Positions 25,472 to 34,317 of a stretch of 64,000 bases of DNA are shown in pieces. The notes under the pieces are model-generated. The model was not told where the DNA came from. It did no database searches and saw only the letters and a program-made list of their open reading frames with translations. The number at the start of each line of letters is the position of its first letter. Position 1 is the first letter of the stretch. The position numbers and the translations under genes are program-made. The stretch is from NCBI RefSeq assembly GCF_000175635.1, contig NZ_ACVP01000008.1, forward strand, positions 1 to 64,000. The letters run 5' to 3'. Source of the DNA: Corynebacterium tuberculostearicum SK141. Lineage in GTDB: Bacteria > Actinomycetota > Actinomycetes > Mycobacteriales > Mycobacteriaceae.

Positions 25472-26389
25472 ATGGACACCCGTCAACTTCTTTATTTTCG
25501 CGCCGTTGTAGACAATGGCTCCTTCACGCACGCTGCCGAATCCCTCGATATGACCCAGCCATCTCTGAGCCTTTCCATCCGGAAGCTAGAAAAGGAGCTC
25601 AACGCCCAGCTGCTCTCGCGCGGTCGCTCCGGTGTCTCCACCACTGAGGCTGGCGATTATGTCTACGAAACGGCCGTTAAGGTTGATGCCCTGCTGAGCG
25701 AAACCCAGCGCCATATCAGCGAAATCACCGGCGACAAGGCCAGCACCGTATCCCTCGCCTCCGGCGCCATCTTGAACTGGGAATTTACCCCTGCCGCCCT
25801 GGCTGAGCTCAAGCGGATTTACCCCACCGCCAATATCTCGTTGGATGACGCCGAGCCGGCCACCGCTATCAAGCACCTGCTGGATGGCCAGGTGGACCTA
25901 GCGCTCTTGCCGACGTCCGATCCGAAGGCCTTCATTCGCCGCTACTCCCCCGAGCTCACCGTCCACCAGGTGGCCACGTTCGATTATTCCGTCGCCCTTC
26001 CCCAGCGCCTCGCCGAGTTGGAATCCCCCGTCTCCCTCGCCGAGCTAAAGAAGGAAACTTGGCTTGTCCCACCGCGCAGCCGCGAACTTCCCGAACTGGC
26101 CGAGTTCTATCACGACCTCTGGAATAGCCGCCCGGGCCTCAAGCCGGAAAAGACCCAGGAGGTCGCCAGCCTCAATAGCGCAATTCCCATGGTCTCCAGC
26201 GGACTGGGTGTTAGCATCGTGCCCAATTGCGCACCTACTGTGCAGCCGCACGGCATTATCACTCGCCCCATTGCTGATGACCTGCCGCGCTACTACGCCA
26301 TCGTGGCCTACCGCACGGATCGCGAGCTGACCGCAGCCGCCCAAGACTTGGTGGACATCCTGCGCACGCCGCAGCGCACCCTGGCTTAG
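25472..26389 (+). CDS. LysR-family transcriptional regulator
   Basis: The 305-residue protein begins MDTRQLLYFRAVVDNGSFTH, a canonical LysR helix-turn-helix (residues 1-60, with AAESLDMTQPSLSLSIRKLE). It continues with a type 2 periplasmic-binding effector domain (about 90-295). GGAGCTT precedes the ATG at 25472; an ATG three codons upstream lacks a binding site. It is divergent from copD-ctaG across a perfect T-N11-A box, so it may regulate itself and that gene. The effector is unknown. Confidence 0.92.
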   Translation: MDTRQLLYFRAVVDNGSFTHAAESLDMTQPSLSLSIRKLEKELNAQLLSRGRSGVSTTEAGDYVYETAVKVDALLSETQRHISEITGDKASTVSLASGAILNWEFTPAALAELKRIYPTANISLDDAEPATAIKHLLDGQVDLALLPTSDPKAFIRRYSPELTVHQVATFDYSVALPQRLAELESPVSLAELKKETWLVPPRSRELPELAEFYHDLWNSRPGLKPEKTQEVASLNSAIPMVSSGLGVSIVPNCAPTVQPHGIITRPIADDLPRYYAIVAYRTDRELTAAAQDLVDILRTPQRTLA

Positions 26390-26428
26390 GTTTCCCCGCC
26401 CTCGTGGGCTACTATGAGTGCGTTGTAA

Positions 26429-26502
26429 GCCCCCATAGCTCAGTGGATTAGAGCAGTGGGTTTCTACCCCATGTGTCGCGGGTTCGAATCCTGCTGGGGG
26501 CA
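26429..26502 (+). tRNA. tRNA-Arg (anticodon TCT)
   Basis: A 74-nt cloverleaf forms from acceptor arms GCCCCCA/TGGGGGC, a D-stem GCTC/GAGC, the anticodon loop TTTCTAC with TCT at the centre, and a T-stem around TTCGAAT. CCA is not encoded. It reads AGA and AGG codons. A T-tailed hairpin follows. Confidence 0.95.
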
Positions 26503-26510
26503 CCGTGCGA

Positions 26511-26554
26511 AAGCCTTGAGGCGCCGAGTTTCTCGCCGCTTCAAGGCTTTTTGT
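26511..26554 (+). terminator. Rho-independent terminator after tRNA-Arg
   Basis: The arms AAGCCTTGAGGCG and CGCCGCTTCAAGGCTT pair with a small internal bulge, followed by TTTTTGTTT. The hairpin starts nine bases after the tRNA. Confidence 0.88.
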
Positions 26555-26597
26555 TTACGCTAGGACTCACCATGCCCCACCCAGGAAAGGCTTAACC

Positions 26598-27398
26598 ATG
26601 TCACTTCCCGCTCCTTCCCGCACGTCCTATGCCCTCGTTACGGGCGCCAGCCAAGGCATTGGCAAGGCCATGGCGCAGGATTTCGCAGCCTTGGGCTATA
26701 ACGTCATCCTTGTGGCACGACGCCGCGAGGTCTTGGAGTCCATCGCCGCCGAGCTCGAGCAGCGCCATAATATCGAGGCCATTGCCCTGCCGGCGGACCT
26801 AGCGGTAGCTGACGACGTCGCCCGCGTGGCCGAGACCATCGCCACCCGCGAGGTGTCTATTTTGGTCAATTCCGCCGGCATCGCCAGCTTCGGCCCCTTC
26901 ATGGACCAAGACTGGTCGTACGAGACGACGCAGTTCGAGCTCAACGGAACTGCCGTCCACCACCTCACGCGAGCCGCCTTGGAGCAAATGCTGCCTCGCC
27001 GCAGCGGCGCTATCTGTAATGTCGGCTCTGCCGCGGGCAATATCCCCATCCCTAATAACGCCACCTACGTTTTCACCAAGGCGGGCGTCAATGCGTTTAC
27101 GGAGGCCCTGCACTACGAGCTGAAGGGCTCCGGCGTCTCGTGCACCCTGCTCGCCCCCGGCCCCGTGCGCGAGGCCACCATCGCAGAGGAAGACCAGTCG
27201 ATCGTGGACAAGGTGGTACCGGACTTTTTGTGGACCACCTACGAGTCGTGCTCCCAAGAAACCATCGAGGCCATGCGCCGCAATCAGCGCCGCGTGGTGC
27301 CCGGCCCGCTATCTAAGGCGATGAATACCCTCAGCCAGGTGCTGCCCACCCCGGTGATTGCACCGCTGGTAGGCAGCTTCTACGCCAAGATGGGCTAG
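26598..27398 (+). CDS. Short-chain dehydrogenase/reductase
   Basis: This 266-residue SDR has the nucleotide-binding motif TGASQGIG near residue 16 and NSAGIASFG in the fourth strand region. The catalytic Ser lies in NVGSAAGN; the expected YxxxK reads YVFTKAG. The sequence resembles the DltE-type oxidoreductases often annotated as ketoacyl reductases. The ribosome binding site AGGAAAGG lies upstream. It converges on the AGCS symporter gene with a 4-bp overlap. The substrate is unknown. Confidence 0.91.
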   Translation: MSLPAPSRTSYALVTGASQGIGKAMAQDFAALGYNVILVARRREVLESIAAELEQRHNIEAIALPADLAVADDVARVAETIATREVSILVNSAGIASFGPFMDQDWSYETTQFELNGTAVHHLTRAALEQMLPRRSGAICNVGSAAGNIPIPNNATYVFTKAGVNAFTEALHYELKGSGVSCTLLAPGPVREATIAEEDQSIVDKVVPDFLWTTYESCSQETIEAMRRNQRRVVPGPLSKAMNTLSQVLPTPVIAPLVGSFYAKMG

Positions 27399-28942
27399 GC
27401 CCCGGCGCCTTCTAAGTCCTTGTCTTTGTCTTTGAGCACGCTGCCCTCGCCGCGTGCTCGTTTGCGCTCCACCCAGAAGTCCGCATTCTTAATGCCCAAA
27501 GCTTCTGGGTCGAACTGCGGATCCTTGCCGGCCTTCTTTTGCTTTTCGTAGTCCTTGAGCGCCTTGATGGCGGGAACCTGCAGGAAGAGGATGGCGATGA
27601 TATTGAGCCATGCCGTCGTGCCGACGCCAATATCGCCCAGCGCCCACGCCGCACCCGGAGTGGTGGTGGCGCCGACAACGACGGAAACAATAATCAGCGC
27701 GCGCAGCACCCAGATCAGGCCACGGCGGGCCGTGCGGGAGCGGACCCAACGGTTGAAGTAGGTCAGGTTAACTTCAGACATGTAGTAGTACGCCAGGACT
27801 GTCGTAAAGGCGAAGAAGGCAATGGAGACGGCAATGAAGGTTGGGCCCCAACCGGCAAAGACGCTATCGAGGCCGGACTGCACGTAGCCAGGGCCAACCT
27901 CGACGCCATCAGGAAGCGAGCCGTTGTAGACCACTTCGCCGTCCTCGGAGCTGCCGCGGAAGACGGTGTACATATCCGTAGAAATAATCATGAACGCGGT
28001 AGCCGAGCAGACAAAAAGCGTATCAACGTACACCGCGAAGGACTGCACAAAGCCCTGCTTAGCGGGGTGGGAAACCTCGGCGGCCGCAGCGGACTGCGGG
28101 CCGGTACCCTGGCCGGCCTCGTTGGAGTAGATGCCGCGCTTAACACCCCACATGATGGCCGCGCCCAGCATGCCGGAGAATCCGGCTTCCATATTGAATG
28201 CGGACCTGAAGATGAGCCCGAAGACCTCCGGAATCTGCGAGAAATTAATGCACATGACCACCACGGAAATCACAATATAAATGAGCGCCATGAATGGCAC
28301 GACAATGGTGGCGAAGGTCGCAATACGCTTGACGCCACCAATAATGATGATGGCCAGAATGCCCGCCAAGACGACGGCTGCCCAGGTGGAGTTGATGCCC
28401 CAGGCGGTATCGGCCGCGGCGGCCACCGCGTTGGCCTGGATTGCCGGCAGGAAGTAGCTGGTAGCCAAGATCATGGCGACGGCAAACACGATGCCGTAGA
28501 CCACCATGAAAGGCGCCGCCTTAGTGTGCTTGTAGGCCTTTTCGATGTAATAGGCGGGCCCGCCGCGGTACTCACCGGTGTCCTGGTCCTTCTCCTTGTA
28601 AATCTGCGCCAACGTACTTTCGATGAACGAGGTGGACGAGCCCAACAGCGCCACTGCCCACATCCAGAACACGGCACCAGGCCCACCGAAGGCGATGGCT
28701 GTGGCCACGCCGGCGATATTGCCCACGCCCACGCGGCCGGAGAGCGAAACCATCAAGGATTGGAAGGAAGAAACGCCATCTGCGGACTTTTCTCCGTTAA
28801 CGATCTGCTTGAGCATGTCCGGGATGCAGCGCACCTGCAGGCCGCGTGTCACCACGGTGAAATAAATACCCGCGCCGAGGCATAAAAACACCAAGACGGG
28901 GGACCAAATTACGGTATTGAGGGCATCGAGGAAGTTTGCCAT
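27395..28942 (-). CDS. Sodium:alanine/glycine symporter (AGCS family)
   Basis: The 515-residue inner-membrane protein imports alanine or glycine with sodium. About ten to eleven transmembrane helices are visible. The family sequence SGRVGVGNIAGVATAIAFGG and the SNEAGQGTGPQSAAAAE motif are present. The start at 28942 (MANFLDAL) has AGGAGA at good spacing; a longer reading to 29035 adds 31 non-homologous residues. The C-terminus is charged and cytoplasmic. ald in the same window could catabolise imported alanine, but the two are not adjacent. Confidence 0.94.
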   Translation of the reverse strand: MANFLDALNTVIWSPVLVFLCLGAGIYFTVVTRGLQVRCIPDMLKQIVNGEKSADGVSSFQSLMVSLSGRVGVGNIAGVATAIAFGGPGAVFWMWAVALLGSSTSFIESTLAQIYKEKDQDTGEYRGGPAYYIEKAYKHTKAAPFMVVYGIVFAVAMILATSYFLPAIQANAVAAAADTAWGINSTWAAVVLAGILAIIIIGGVKRIATFATIVVPFMALIYIVISVVVMCINFSQIPEVFGLIFRSAFNMEAGFSGMLGAAIMWGVKRGIYSNEAGQGTGPQSAAAAEVSHPAKQGFVQSFAVYVDTLFVCSATAFMIISTDMYTVFRGSSEDGEVVYNGSLPDGVEVGPGYVQSGLDSVFAGWGPTFIAVSIAFFAFTTVLAYYYMSEVNLTYFNRWVRSRTARRGLIWVLRALIIVSVVVGATTTPGAAWALGDIGVGTTAWLNIIAILFLQVPAIKALKDYEKQKKAGKDPQFDPEALGIKNADFWVERKRARGEGSVLKDKDKDLEGAGA

Positions 28943-29162
28943 CTGGTCTCTCCTAAGTCTGTCGCACCTCCCGAATGAAGAGCGATTAACCAGAGTATGC
29001 CCTAACTCACATCCTAGAGTGAGGCAAATCACCAATTAATTTTATGCAGTATGGCGCCACACTTACTGAAAGCTGGCGTTGTCCAGTAGTAATCGCCCCT
29101 CCAGGGCAGCCCGTCTCGTACCCCATACAGGGGTAAAGGCACGCGGGCGTAGAATGGGCCGC

Positions 29163-29801
29163 ATGCCACATTCCGAGATAGCCGCAAAACACGACCGCCT
29201 CGTCTGGATCGATTTGGAGATGACGGGCCTCGACCCCGAGCGCCACGTCATTGTTGAGGTCGCCGCCGTCATCACCGATGGCAACCTCAACATCCTGGGC
29301 GAAGGCATCGACCTCGTCGTCCACGCCACCGAGGATGAGCTGGCACAGATGGATTCCTTTGTTACACAGATGCACGCTAAGTCCGGGCTGGATAAGGAAA
29401 TCCGCGAGTCCACCACCTCCATCGGAGAGGCCGAGGACGCCGTACTCGCGCTCATCAATGAGCATTGCGATCCCGAGCACCCCGCTCCCTTGGCCGGCAA
29501 TTCCATCGCCACGGATCGCACCTTCATCCGCACTTATATGCCGCGGCTCGATAGCGCCCTGCACTACCGCATGATCGACGTCTCCACCATCAAGGAGCTT
29601 GCCCGCCGGTGGCACCCGCGCGCTTACTTCAACCAGCCCGATAAGGGCATGGCCCACCGCGCACTGCAGGACATCATCGAATCCATCCGCGAGTTGGACT
29701 TCTACCGCCGCAGCGTCTTCCGCACCGACGAAGGCCCCACCTCCCCCGAGGCGGAGGAAATCAAGGCTGAAACCACCGCAGATTACCAGGCGTTTTTGTA
29801 A
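29163..29801 (+). CDS. orn: Oligoribonuclease
   Basis: This 3'-5' exonuclease of the DEDDh family degrades two- to five-nucleotide RNAs, including pGpG, to mononucleotides. The 212-residue protein has Exo I ([10 protein letters not shown]), Exo II ([10 protein letters not shown]) and Exo III (HRALQDI). The start at 29163 ([19 protein letters not shown]) fits the family; an upstream ATG at 29154 is possible and the 29079 extension is not conserved. A tRNA-His follows. Confidence 0.95.
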   Translation: MPHSEIAAKHDRLVWIDLEMTGLDPERHVIVEVAAVITDGNLNILGEGIDLVVHATEDELAQMDSFVTQMHAKSGLDKEIRESTTSIGEAEDAVLALINEHCDPEHPAPLAGNSIATDRTFIRTYMPRLDSALHYRMIDVSTIKELARRWHPRAYFNQPDKGMAHRALQDIIESIRELDFYRRSVFRTDEGPTSPEAEEIKAETTADYQAFL

Positions 29802-29850
29802 TTTAGGCGGCGTGAGTTAACCTATATCTCGTTGCTTTCACGCAGCGATG

Positions 29851-29926
29851 GTGGCTGTAGTTCAGCTGGTAGAGCACCAGGTTGTGATCCTGGGTGTCGC
29901 GGGTTCGAGTCCCGTCAGCCACCCCA
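29851..29926 (+). tRNA. tRNA-His (anticodon GTG), CCA encoded
   Basis: The acceptor arms GTGGCTG and CAGCCAC pair, the anticodon loop TTGTGAT carries GTG, and CCA is encoded at 29924-29926. The base at 29850 is G and can pair with C73, supplying the G-1 that histidyl-tRNA synthetase needs. Confidence 0.96.
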
Positions 29927-29929
29927 AGT

Positions 29930-29955
29930 GCCCGAGCCTTGCGCTCGGGCTTTTT
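29930..29955 (+). terminator. Rho-independent terminator after tRNA-His
   Basis: Stem arms GCCCGAGC and GCTCGGGC are followed directly by five T residues. It begins just after the encoded CCA and reaches the stop codon of the converging LLM gene. Confidence 0.88.
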
Positions 29956-30893
29956 CAGTTTTCGGCCTGCAGGCTCGCCAGCAGCTCCTCCGAGCGGGCC
30001 CGACCGGCCACATCTGGCATGTCTCCGGTCACCACAAACTCGCTCACGCCCAGCCGCTTGCCGACGCCCCTTAGCTCCTCCCCCACTTCCTTCACCGTTC
30101 CCCACACGTCATGGGCCAGCGTCTCCCCAATGCGCCGGCGCTGCTGCCCCGTGAGCGCATCCATATCCAGCTCTCCTGCAGGCCGCAGGGCCCCGAACTC
30201 GCCGGTAGATTGCGCGAGCACCTTGGCATAGGCCTCCGGTAACAACAGGTCACGGGCGACCGCGGGCGTATCGGCAACGGCGATATTGAGCGAGGAGATG
30301 ATAGGCGGGGCGTCGGCAAGCGCATGCTCCCGATACACCCGCGCGGCCGCCTCCTGCGTGGCCACCGGGCCGCCCAAAATGACGCCGAGCCCCATCTTGG
30401 CCGCAACCATGGCCGATCGAAAGCCCGCCAACACGTAGATCGGCGTGCCCGCATACTCCGGCCGCACCGTCACCGCCTCCTCGCCGCGCAGGTAGCGCAA
30501 CAGCGTTGCCAGCTCCGCCTCAAAGCGCTGCTTCGCCACCGCCGGGTCGCCCTGGCGCAGCGCCCGCCGCACCGGGCCGGTAAAGCCGACGGAGGAGCCA
30601 ATCCCAATATCGATGCGCCCGGGATACAACGCCTCGAGGAGGTTTATCTGCTCCGCCACCAGAAACGGCGGGTGATTTAACAGCATGATGCCGGCCGTGC
30701 CTACCCGAATGCGCTGCGTGCGCGCCGCCACGTGGGCCGCCAACATCCCCGGCTGCCCCGCCGGAATGCCTGGCACGCCGTGGTGCTCGGCCACCAGAAA
30801 TCGCCGGAAACCAAGCCGCTCCACGTGCCGCGCGTGCTCAGCTACCTGGTCCAACGGCCCGGCCGCCCCGCGGTCTAAAACAGAAAAGCGCAT
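29955..30893 (-). CDS. LLM-class flavin-dependent oxidoreductase (MsnO8-like)
   Basis: The 312-residue protein has the luciferase-like monooxygenase TIM-barrel signatures, including RRFLVAEHHGVPG near residue 30 and LLNHPPFLVAEQ near 85. It resembles the single-subunit LLM enzymes annotated as MsnO8-type. It probably uses FMNH2 supplied by a separate reductase. The start at 30893 (MRFSVLDRG) fits the family better than 30911. The start codon lies inside the hairpin that terminates the upstream ldt transcript. The substrate is unknown. Confidence 0.88.
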   Translation of the reverse strand: MRFSVLDRGAAGPLDQVAEHARHVERLGFRRFLVAEHHGVPGIPAGQPGMLAAHVAARTQRIRVGTAGIMLLNHPPFLVAEQINLLEALYPGRIDIGIGSSVGFTGPVRRALRQGDPAVAKQRFEAELATLLRYLRGEEAVTVRPEYAGTPIYVLAGFRSAMVAAKMGLGVILGGPVATQEAAARVYREHALADAPPIISSLNIAVADTPAVARDLLLPEAYAKVLAQSTGEFGALRPAGELDMDALTGQQRRRIGETLAHDVWGTVKEVGEELRGVGKRLGVSEFVVTGDMPDVAGRARSEELLASLQAEN

Positions 30894-30917
30894 GGCCACC
30901 ACTGTAGCCATGCGCTT
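30877..30917 (-). terminator. Terminator of ldt overlapping the LLM start codon
   Basis: Perfect 11-bp arms at 30886-30896 and 30907-30917 enclose a 10-nt loop, followed on the minus strand by a T-rich tract (TTCTGTTTT). It lies 24 bases past the ldt stop. The LLM ATG (30891-30893) is in the 3' arm, and the GTGGTG of a possible binding site is in the loop. Confidence 0.8.
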
Positions 30918-30940
30918 ATCGCCTGCGCCGCTCTTGGGCG

Positions 30941-32170
30941 CTACTGATTGGCGTCCGCGTTGCCCTTAGACCACTCGCCCCAGGACATATTCCAGTCACC
31001 TAGGCCATCCAGCGCATTAAGCGTTTCACCGTAGGTATTGAACACGCGCACCACGTCGCCGCGCTTCATGGTCTCCTGGAACCACTGGGCGGCCTCCGGC
31101 GTCACGTTAATGCAGCCGTGCGAGGTATTGGTATTGCCCTGCGCCCCTACGGACCACGGAGCGGAGTGAACATAGATGCCGGAATAGGACATCTGGGTAG
31201 CCCAGTCCACCATTGTGCGGTAGCCACCCGCGGAGTGGGAAAGGCCGAAGGTCTCGGAGTCCATCAGCAGCTGCGGGTGCTCATCGCCGATGATGTATCG
31301 CCCATTCGGCGTATCGTACTGATAATCGCGACCCAACGAGACCGGGATGGCGCGCAAGAACTTCTTATTCTTGAAGACCTTCATGGTCTTGGTGGCGTTA
31401 TCGATAATCGCCACGGTGCGGTCACCGATAGTGAAATTGGTCTTGGCGTTCTCGCCGCCGTAGATTCCACCACCCAGGTCCTTGCCGTACTGGTCCACCT
31501 TCACCTCAACCTTGGTGCCTGGCTCCCAGTACTCCTTTGGACGCCAGCGCACCTCCTGGTTGTTGACCCAGTAGAAAGCGCCCTTAACCTCAGGGTTGGT
31601 GGTGACAGTAATGGTCTTCTCGGCCGCCTTGCGGTCCGTAATCGGCACGCCGAAATTCACACCAATGACCTGGCCTACGCCCACCTCAGAGTCCGGGATC
31701 GGGGTAAGCGAGACCTCGGCAACGCCCGCTGCTTGCGGAGTGGAAAAACTGAGTTTCTTCTTGTTGCCATCCACATCGGAGGCCACGATGGAATAGGTGT
31801 GGTTATAGCCCAGGTCCTCCGCCGTAGACCACGTCTTGGCGTCCTTGGAGAGCTTTTCTTTGACTTCCACGCCCAGTTCATTGGTCATGGTGACGCTCTT
31901 GAGCTTGCCGTTGGTCTTCACGGTGACGGGCTTAGACGGATCCACGTTCTTCGCGCCGTCTTTCACGGAAGCCTTCAGACCATCCTTTTTCTTTTCGGAC
32001 TCTTTGCCACCATCCTTCGCGCCGTTCGCGCTTGCGGCGGCGGTGGATTCTTGGTCAGCGGCCTGATTCTCGGCAGAGGAATCAGAGGAGCAGGAGGCGG
32101 CGGCTAGGGAAATGCACGCAACGCCCGCGGCCGCGATGAGGCGGCGCGCACTAGGGAGGGAATGTTTCAC
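30941..32170 (-). CDS. L,D-transpeptidase lipoprotein (YkuD domain, Ig-like repeats)
   Basis: This enzyme makes 3-3 peptidoglycan cross-links outside the membrane. The 409-residue protein has a lipoprotein signal with lipobox AAASC, a charged linker of Lys/Ser/Ala, two Ig-like domains, and a C-terminal YkuD catalytic domain with the motif SHGCINV. The start is a GTG at 32170 ([10 protein letters not shown]) preceded by AAGGG; the upstream ATG at 32212 adds residues that would push back the signal peptide. The architecture matches mycobacterial LdtMt2-type enzymes. Confidence 0.94.
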   Translation of the reverse strand: MKHSLPSARRLIAAAGVACISLAAASCSSDSSAENQAADQESTAAASANGAKDGGKESEKKKDGLKASVKDGAKNVDPSKPVTVKTNGKLKSVTMTNELGVEVKEKLSKDAKTWSTAEDLGYNHTYSIVASDVDGNKKKLSFSTPQAAGVAEVSLTPIPDSEVGVGQVIGVNFGVPITDRKAAEKTITVTTNPEVKGAFYWVNNQEVRWRPKEYWEPGTKVEVKVDQYGKDLGGGIYGGENAKTNFTIGDRTVAIIDNATKTMKVFKNKKFLRAIPVSLGRDYQYDTPNGRYIIGDEHPQLLMDSETFGLSHSAGGYRTMVDWATQMSYSGIYVHSAPWSVGAQGNTNTSHGCINVTPEAAQWFQETMKRGDVVRVFNTYGETLNALDGLGDWNMSWGEWSKGNADANQ

Positions 32171-32309
32171 TGAGTTGCCCTTAGACACGTATTTGCTGCT
32201 TTCAAAGACCAATTTAGATTAGCGTCTCGCTCCAGCAATTACCAGAAGCCACTTCAGGCATTAACCAATTCGTTATACACTCCTAAAAACATGCGATGAC
32301 CAGGCGATT

Positions 32310-32338
32310 TTACACTTTTCAAGAATGGCTGCTAGAGT
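32310..32338 (+). promoter_or_regulatory. tRNA-Lys promoter
   Basis: TTACAC at 32310-32315 and TAGAGT at 32333-32338 are spaced by 17 bp, about 45 bp before the tRNA. The assignment is by similarity to sigma-70-type elements. Confidence 0.55.
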
Positions 32339-32382
32339 ATCTACTCGTTGCACAGAGAGCCACACGGCAGGAAGTCAACAAT

Positions 32383-32458
<76 letters not shown>

Positions 32459-32482
32459 CTTAAAAATTTAAATTAAAAAATT

Positions 32483-32508
32483 AGGCCGGGCAATAGCCCG
32501 GCCTTTTT
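32483..32508 (+). terminator. Rho-independent terminator after tRNA-Lys
   Basis: The arms AGGCCGGGC and GCCCGGCCT with a 4-nt loop are followed by five T residues. The AT-rich leader suits use from both directions, so it may also serve the converging ABC operon that ends at 32510. Confidence 0.9.
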
Positions 32509-32509
32509 G

Positions 32510-33271
32510 TTATCTCACCCGCAGCGGGGCAATGAGTGGAGCGCCGCCATGCTGGACGACGTCCGCCTCTACCCCATACACGCCTTCCACGAGCTCCCCC
32601 GTGAGAACGTCTGAAGGCGTGCCCTGAGCGCGAATATGGCCCTTCTTAAGCACCACCAGCTGATCACACATGCGCGCAGCCAGGTTGATGTCGTGAATGG
32701 CCACCAGGCCCAGGCTGCCATCGCGCTTCGCCTTGGCACGCACCTCGTCTAATACAAAGATCTGGTGGTGCAGGTCGAGGGCGGAGGTAGGTTCGTCGAG
32801 AAGCATCAGGCCCGGGTTGCCCACCAACATCTGCGCCACCGCCACCAACTGGCGCTGGCCGCCGGAAAGCTCGTTGAGGTAGCGCGAGGCAATCGCGTCC
32901 AGCCCCAGCGAGTGCAGCACCTCGCCGGTGCGCGTAATCGGGTCCTCGCAGGCCTCACGGCGCGCAGAGATCAGCACGGCTTCAAACGCCCGCAGCGCGG
33001 CCGTGCTCGTGAGATCCTGCGGCACGTAGCCGATGAGCTGCCGGCGGCGCTTGCCGCGCGGGGCCATGCCATCGACGCGGAAATCCACGTCTCCGTCGCA
33101 GCCGCGGTGCACGCCGGCCAGGGACTTAATGAGCGTGGTCTTGCCGGATGCATTCGGCCCCAACAATCCCACCAGCTGCCCGCCGTGGAGTTTTTCCACA
33201 TCCACGGACTCCAGCACGCGGTGCTTGCCATAGGCCGCACTCAGCCCGGAAATAGTCAGTTCTACGTCCAC
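32510..33271 (-). CDS. Iron-siderophore ABC transporter ATP-binding protein (FecE-like)
   Basis: The 253-residue ATPase has Walker A GPNASGKTT, the signature LSGGQRQLVAVAQML and Walker B LMLLDEPTSALD. It is the last gene of a three-gene importer and overlaps the permease gene by 10 bp. It powers uptake of an iron-chelate such as a siderophore or haem. The upstream DtxR-type sites indicate iron repression. Confidence 0.93.
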   Translation of the reverse strand: MDVELTISGLSAAYGKHRVLESVDVEKLHGGQLVGLLGPNASGKTTLIKSLAGVHRGCDGDVDFRVDGMAPRGKRRRQLIGYVPQDLTSTAALRAFEAVLISARREACEDPITRTGEVLHSLGLDAIASRYLNELSGGQRQLVAVAQMLVGNPGLMLLDEPTSALDLHHQIFVLDEVRAKAKRDGSLGLVAIHDINLAARMCDQLVVLKKGHIRAQGTPSDVLTGELVEGVYGVEADVVQHGGAPLIAPLRVR

Positions 33272-34317
33272 AGTGCCCTCCTTCGGGTCATAACGATGGC
33301 AATGAAGAATGGCACGCCCAGAAGCGAGGTAACGATACCAATGGGAATAGCCAGGCCCGGCTTAATCATCAGGCTGACCGCATGCGCGGCACACATCACG
33401 GCCGCGCCCGCCGCCATGGAGGCCGGCAAGAAGTAGCGCTGGTCCTCGCCCACCAGCATGCGGGCGATGTGCGGGCCCACCAAGCCAATGAAGCCGATGA
33501 TGCCGGCGAAGGCCACGGTGGTCGCCGCAACGAGCGAAACCACGATGAGCACTACAACGCGCAGGCGGGAGGTATTGATGCCCATGGCGGTAGCGCGGGC
33601 GTCGCCAAGCCGCAAGGCAGTAAGGCGCCAGCCCAGCGCCCACAAAATGGGCAGGGCGATAATCAGCACGGCCGCCAGCACGCCATTAGCCGCCCAATTG
33701 GCGCGGGTAAGAGAGCCCATGGACCAAAAGACGATCTGCTGCAGCGCCTCGGCCGAGGACTGGTACTGGATAAGCGCCAGCATGGCTTGGAAGAAGAACA
33801 CCAAGCCGATGCCAAGCAGCACCATGGTTTCTGCCTTCGCGCCACGGATGACGGCCGCGATAACAATAATGGCCGTAGCCACCGCGGCAGCAAGCCACGC
33901 CATCAGCGCCAGGTTGAACTGCGGCTGTGCAATCAGCTGCCACTTGAGCACGATGGAGGTGGCGCCACCAAACGCGGCGGCCGCGGAAATTCCGAGGGTA
34001 AAAGGCTCGGCCAGCGGATTGTTGAGGATAGTCTGCATTTCCGCGCCGGCCAAAGACAGGGCCATGCCGATGAGCACGGCCATCACGGCCATGGGCAGGC
34101 GCAGCTGCCACAGCACCGTGCGCGTCTGGTCATCCAGCCCCGCGGGATTCACGATGCCCTTCATGACCTCGGCCGGGCTGATATCAATCGCGCCCACAAA
34201 GTTGCTGATAATAAAGGCCACGGCCGCAATCAGCGTCAGGCCCGCAACGATGCCTATGCGTTGCCAGGTTAACCTCTTATGTTGCCGCGCGAGGGCGGCT
34301 ACCTCTGCGCCCTGCAT
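33262..34317 (-). CDS. FecCD-family siderophore ABC transporter permease
   Basis: The 351-residue membrane protein has the FecCD/BtuC fold with about ten helices. Conserved features include LRLPMAVMAVLIGMALSLAG near residue 70, which is the coupling helix region, and GFIGLVGPHIARML near residue 275. Only one permease gene is present, so it probably functions as a homodimer. It overlaps the binding-protein stop by one base. Confidence 0.93.
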   Translation of the reverse strand: MQGAEVAALARQHKRLTWQRIGIVAGLTLIAAVAFIISNFVGAIDISPAEVMKGIVNPAGLDDQTRTVLWQLRLPMAVMAVLIGMALSLAGAEMQTILNNPLAEPFTLGISAAAAFGGATSIVLKWQLIAQPQFNLALMAWLAAAVATAIIVIAAVIRGAKAETMVLLGIGLVFFFQAMLALIQYQSSAEALQQIVFWSMGSLTRANWAANGVLAAVLIIALPILWALGWRLTALRLGDARATAMGINTSRLRVVVLIVVSLVAATTVAFAGIIGFIGLVGPHIARMLVGEDQRYFLPASMAAGAAVMCAAHAVSLMIKPGLAIPIGIVTSLLGVPFFIAIVMTRRRALWT

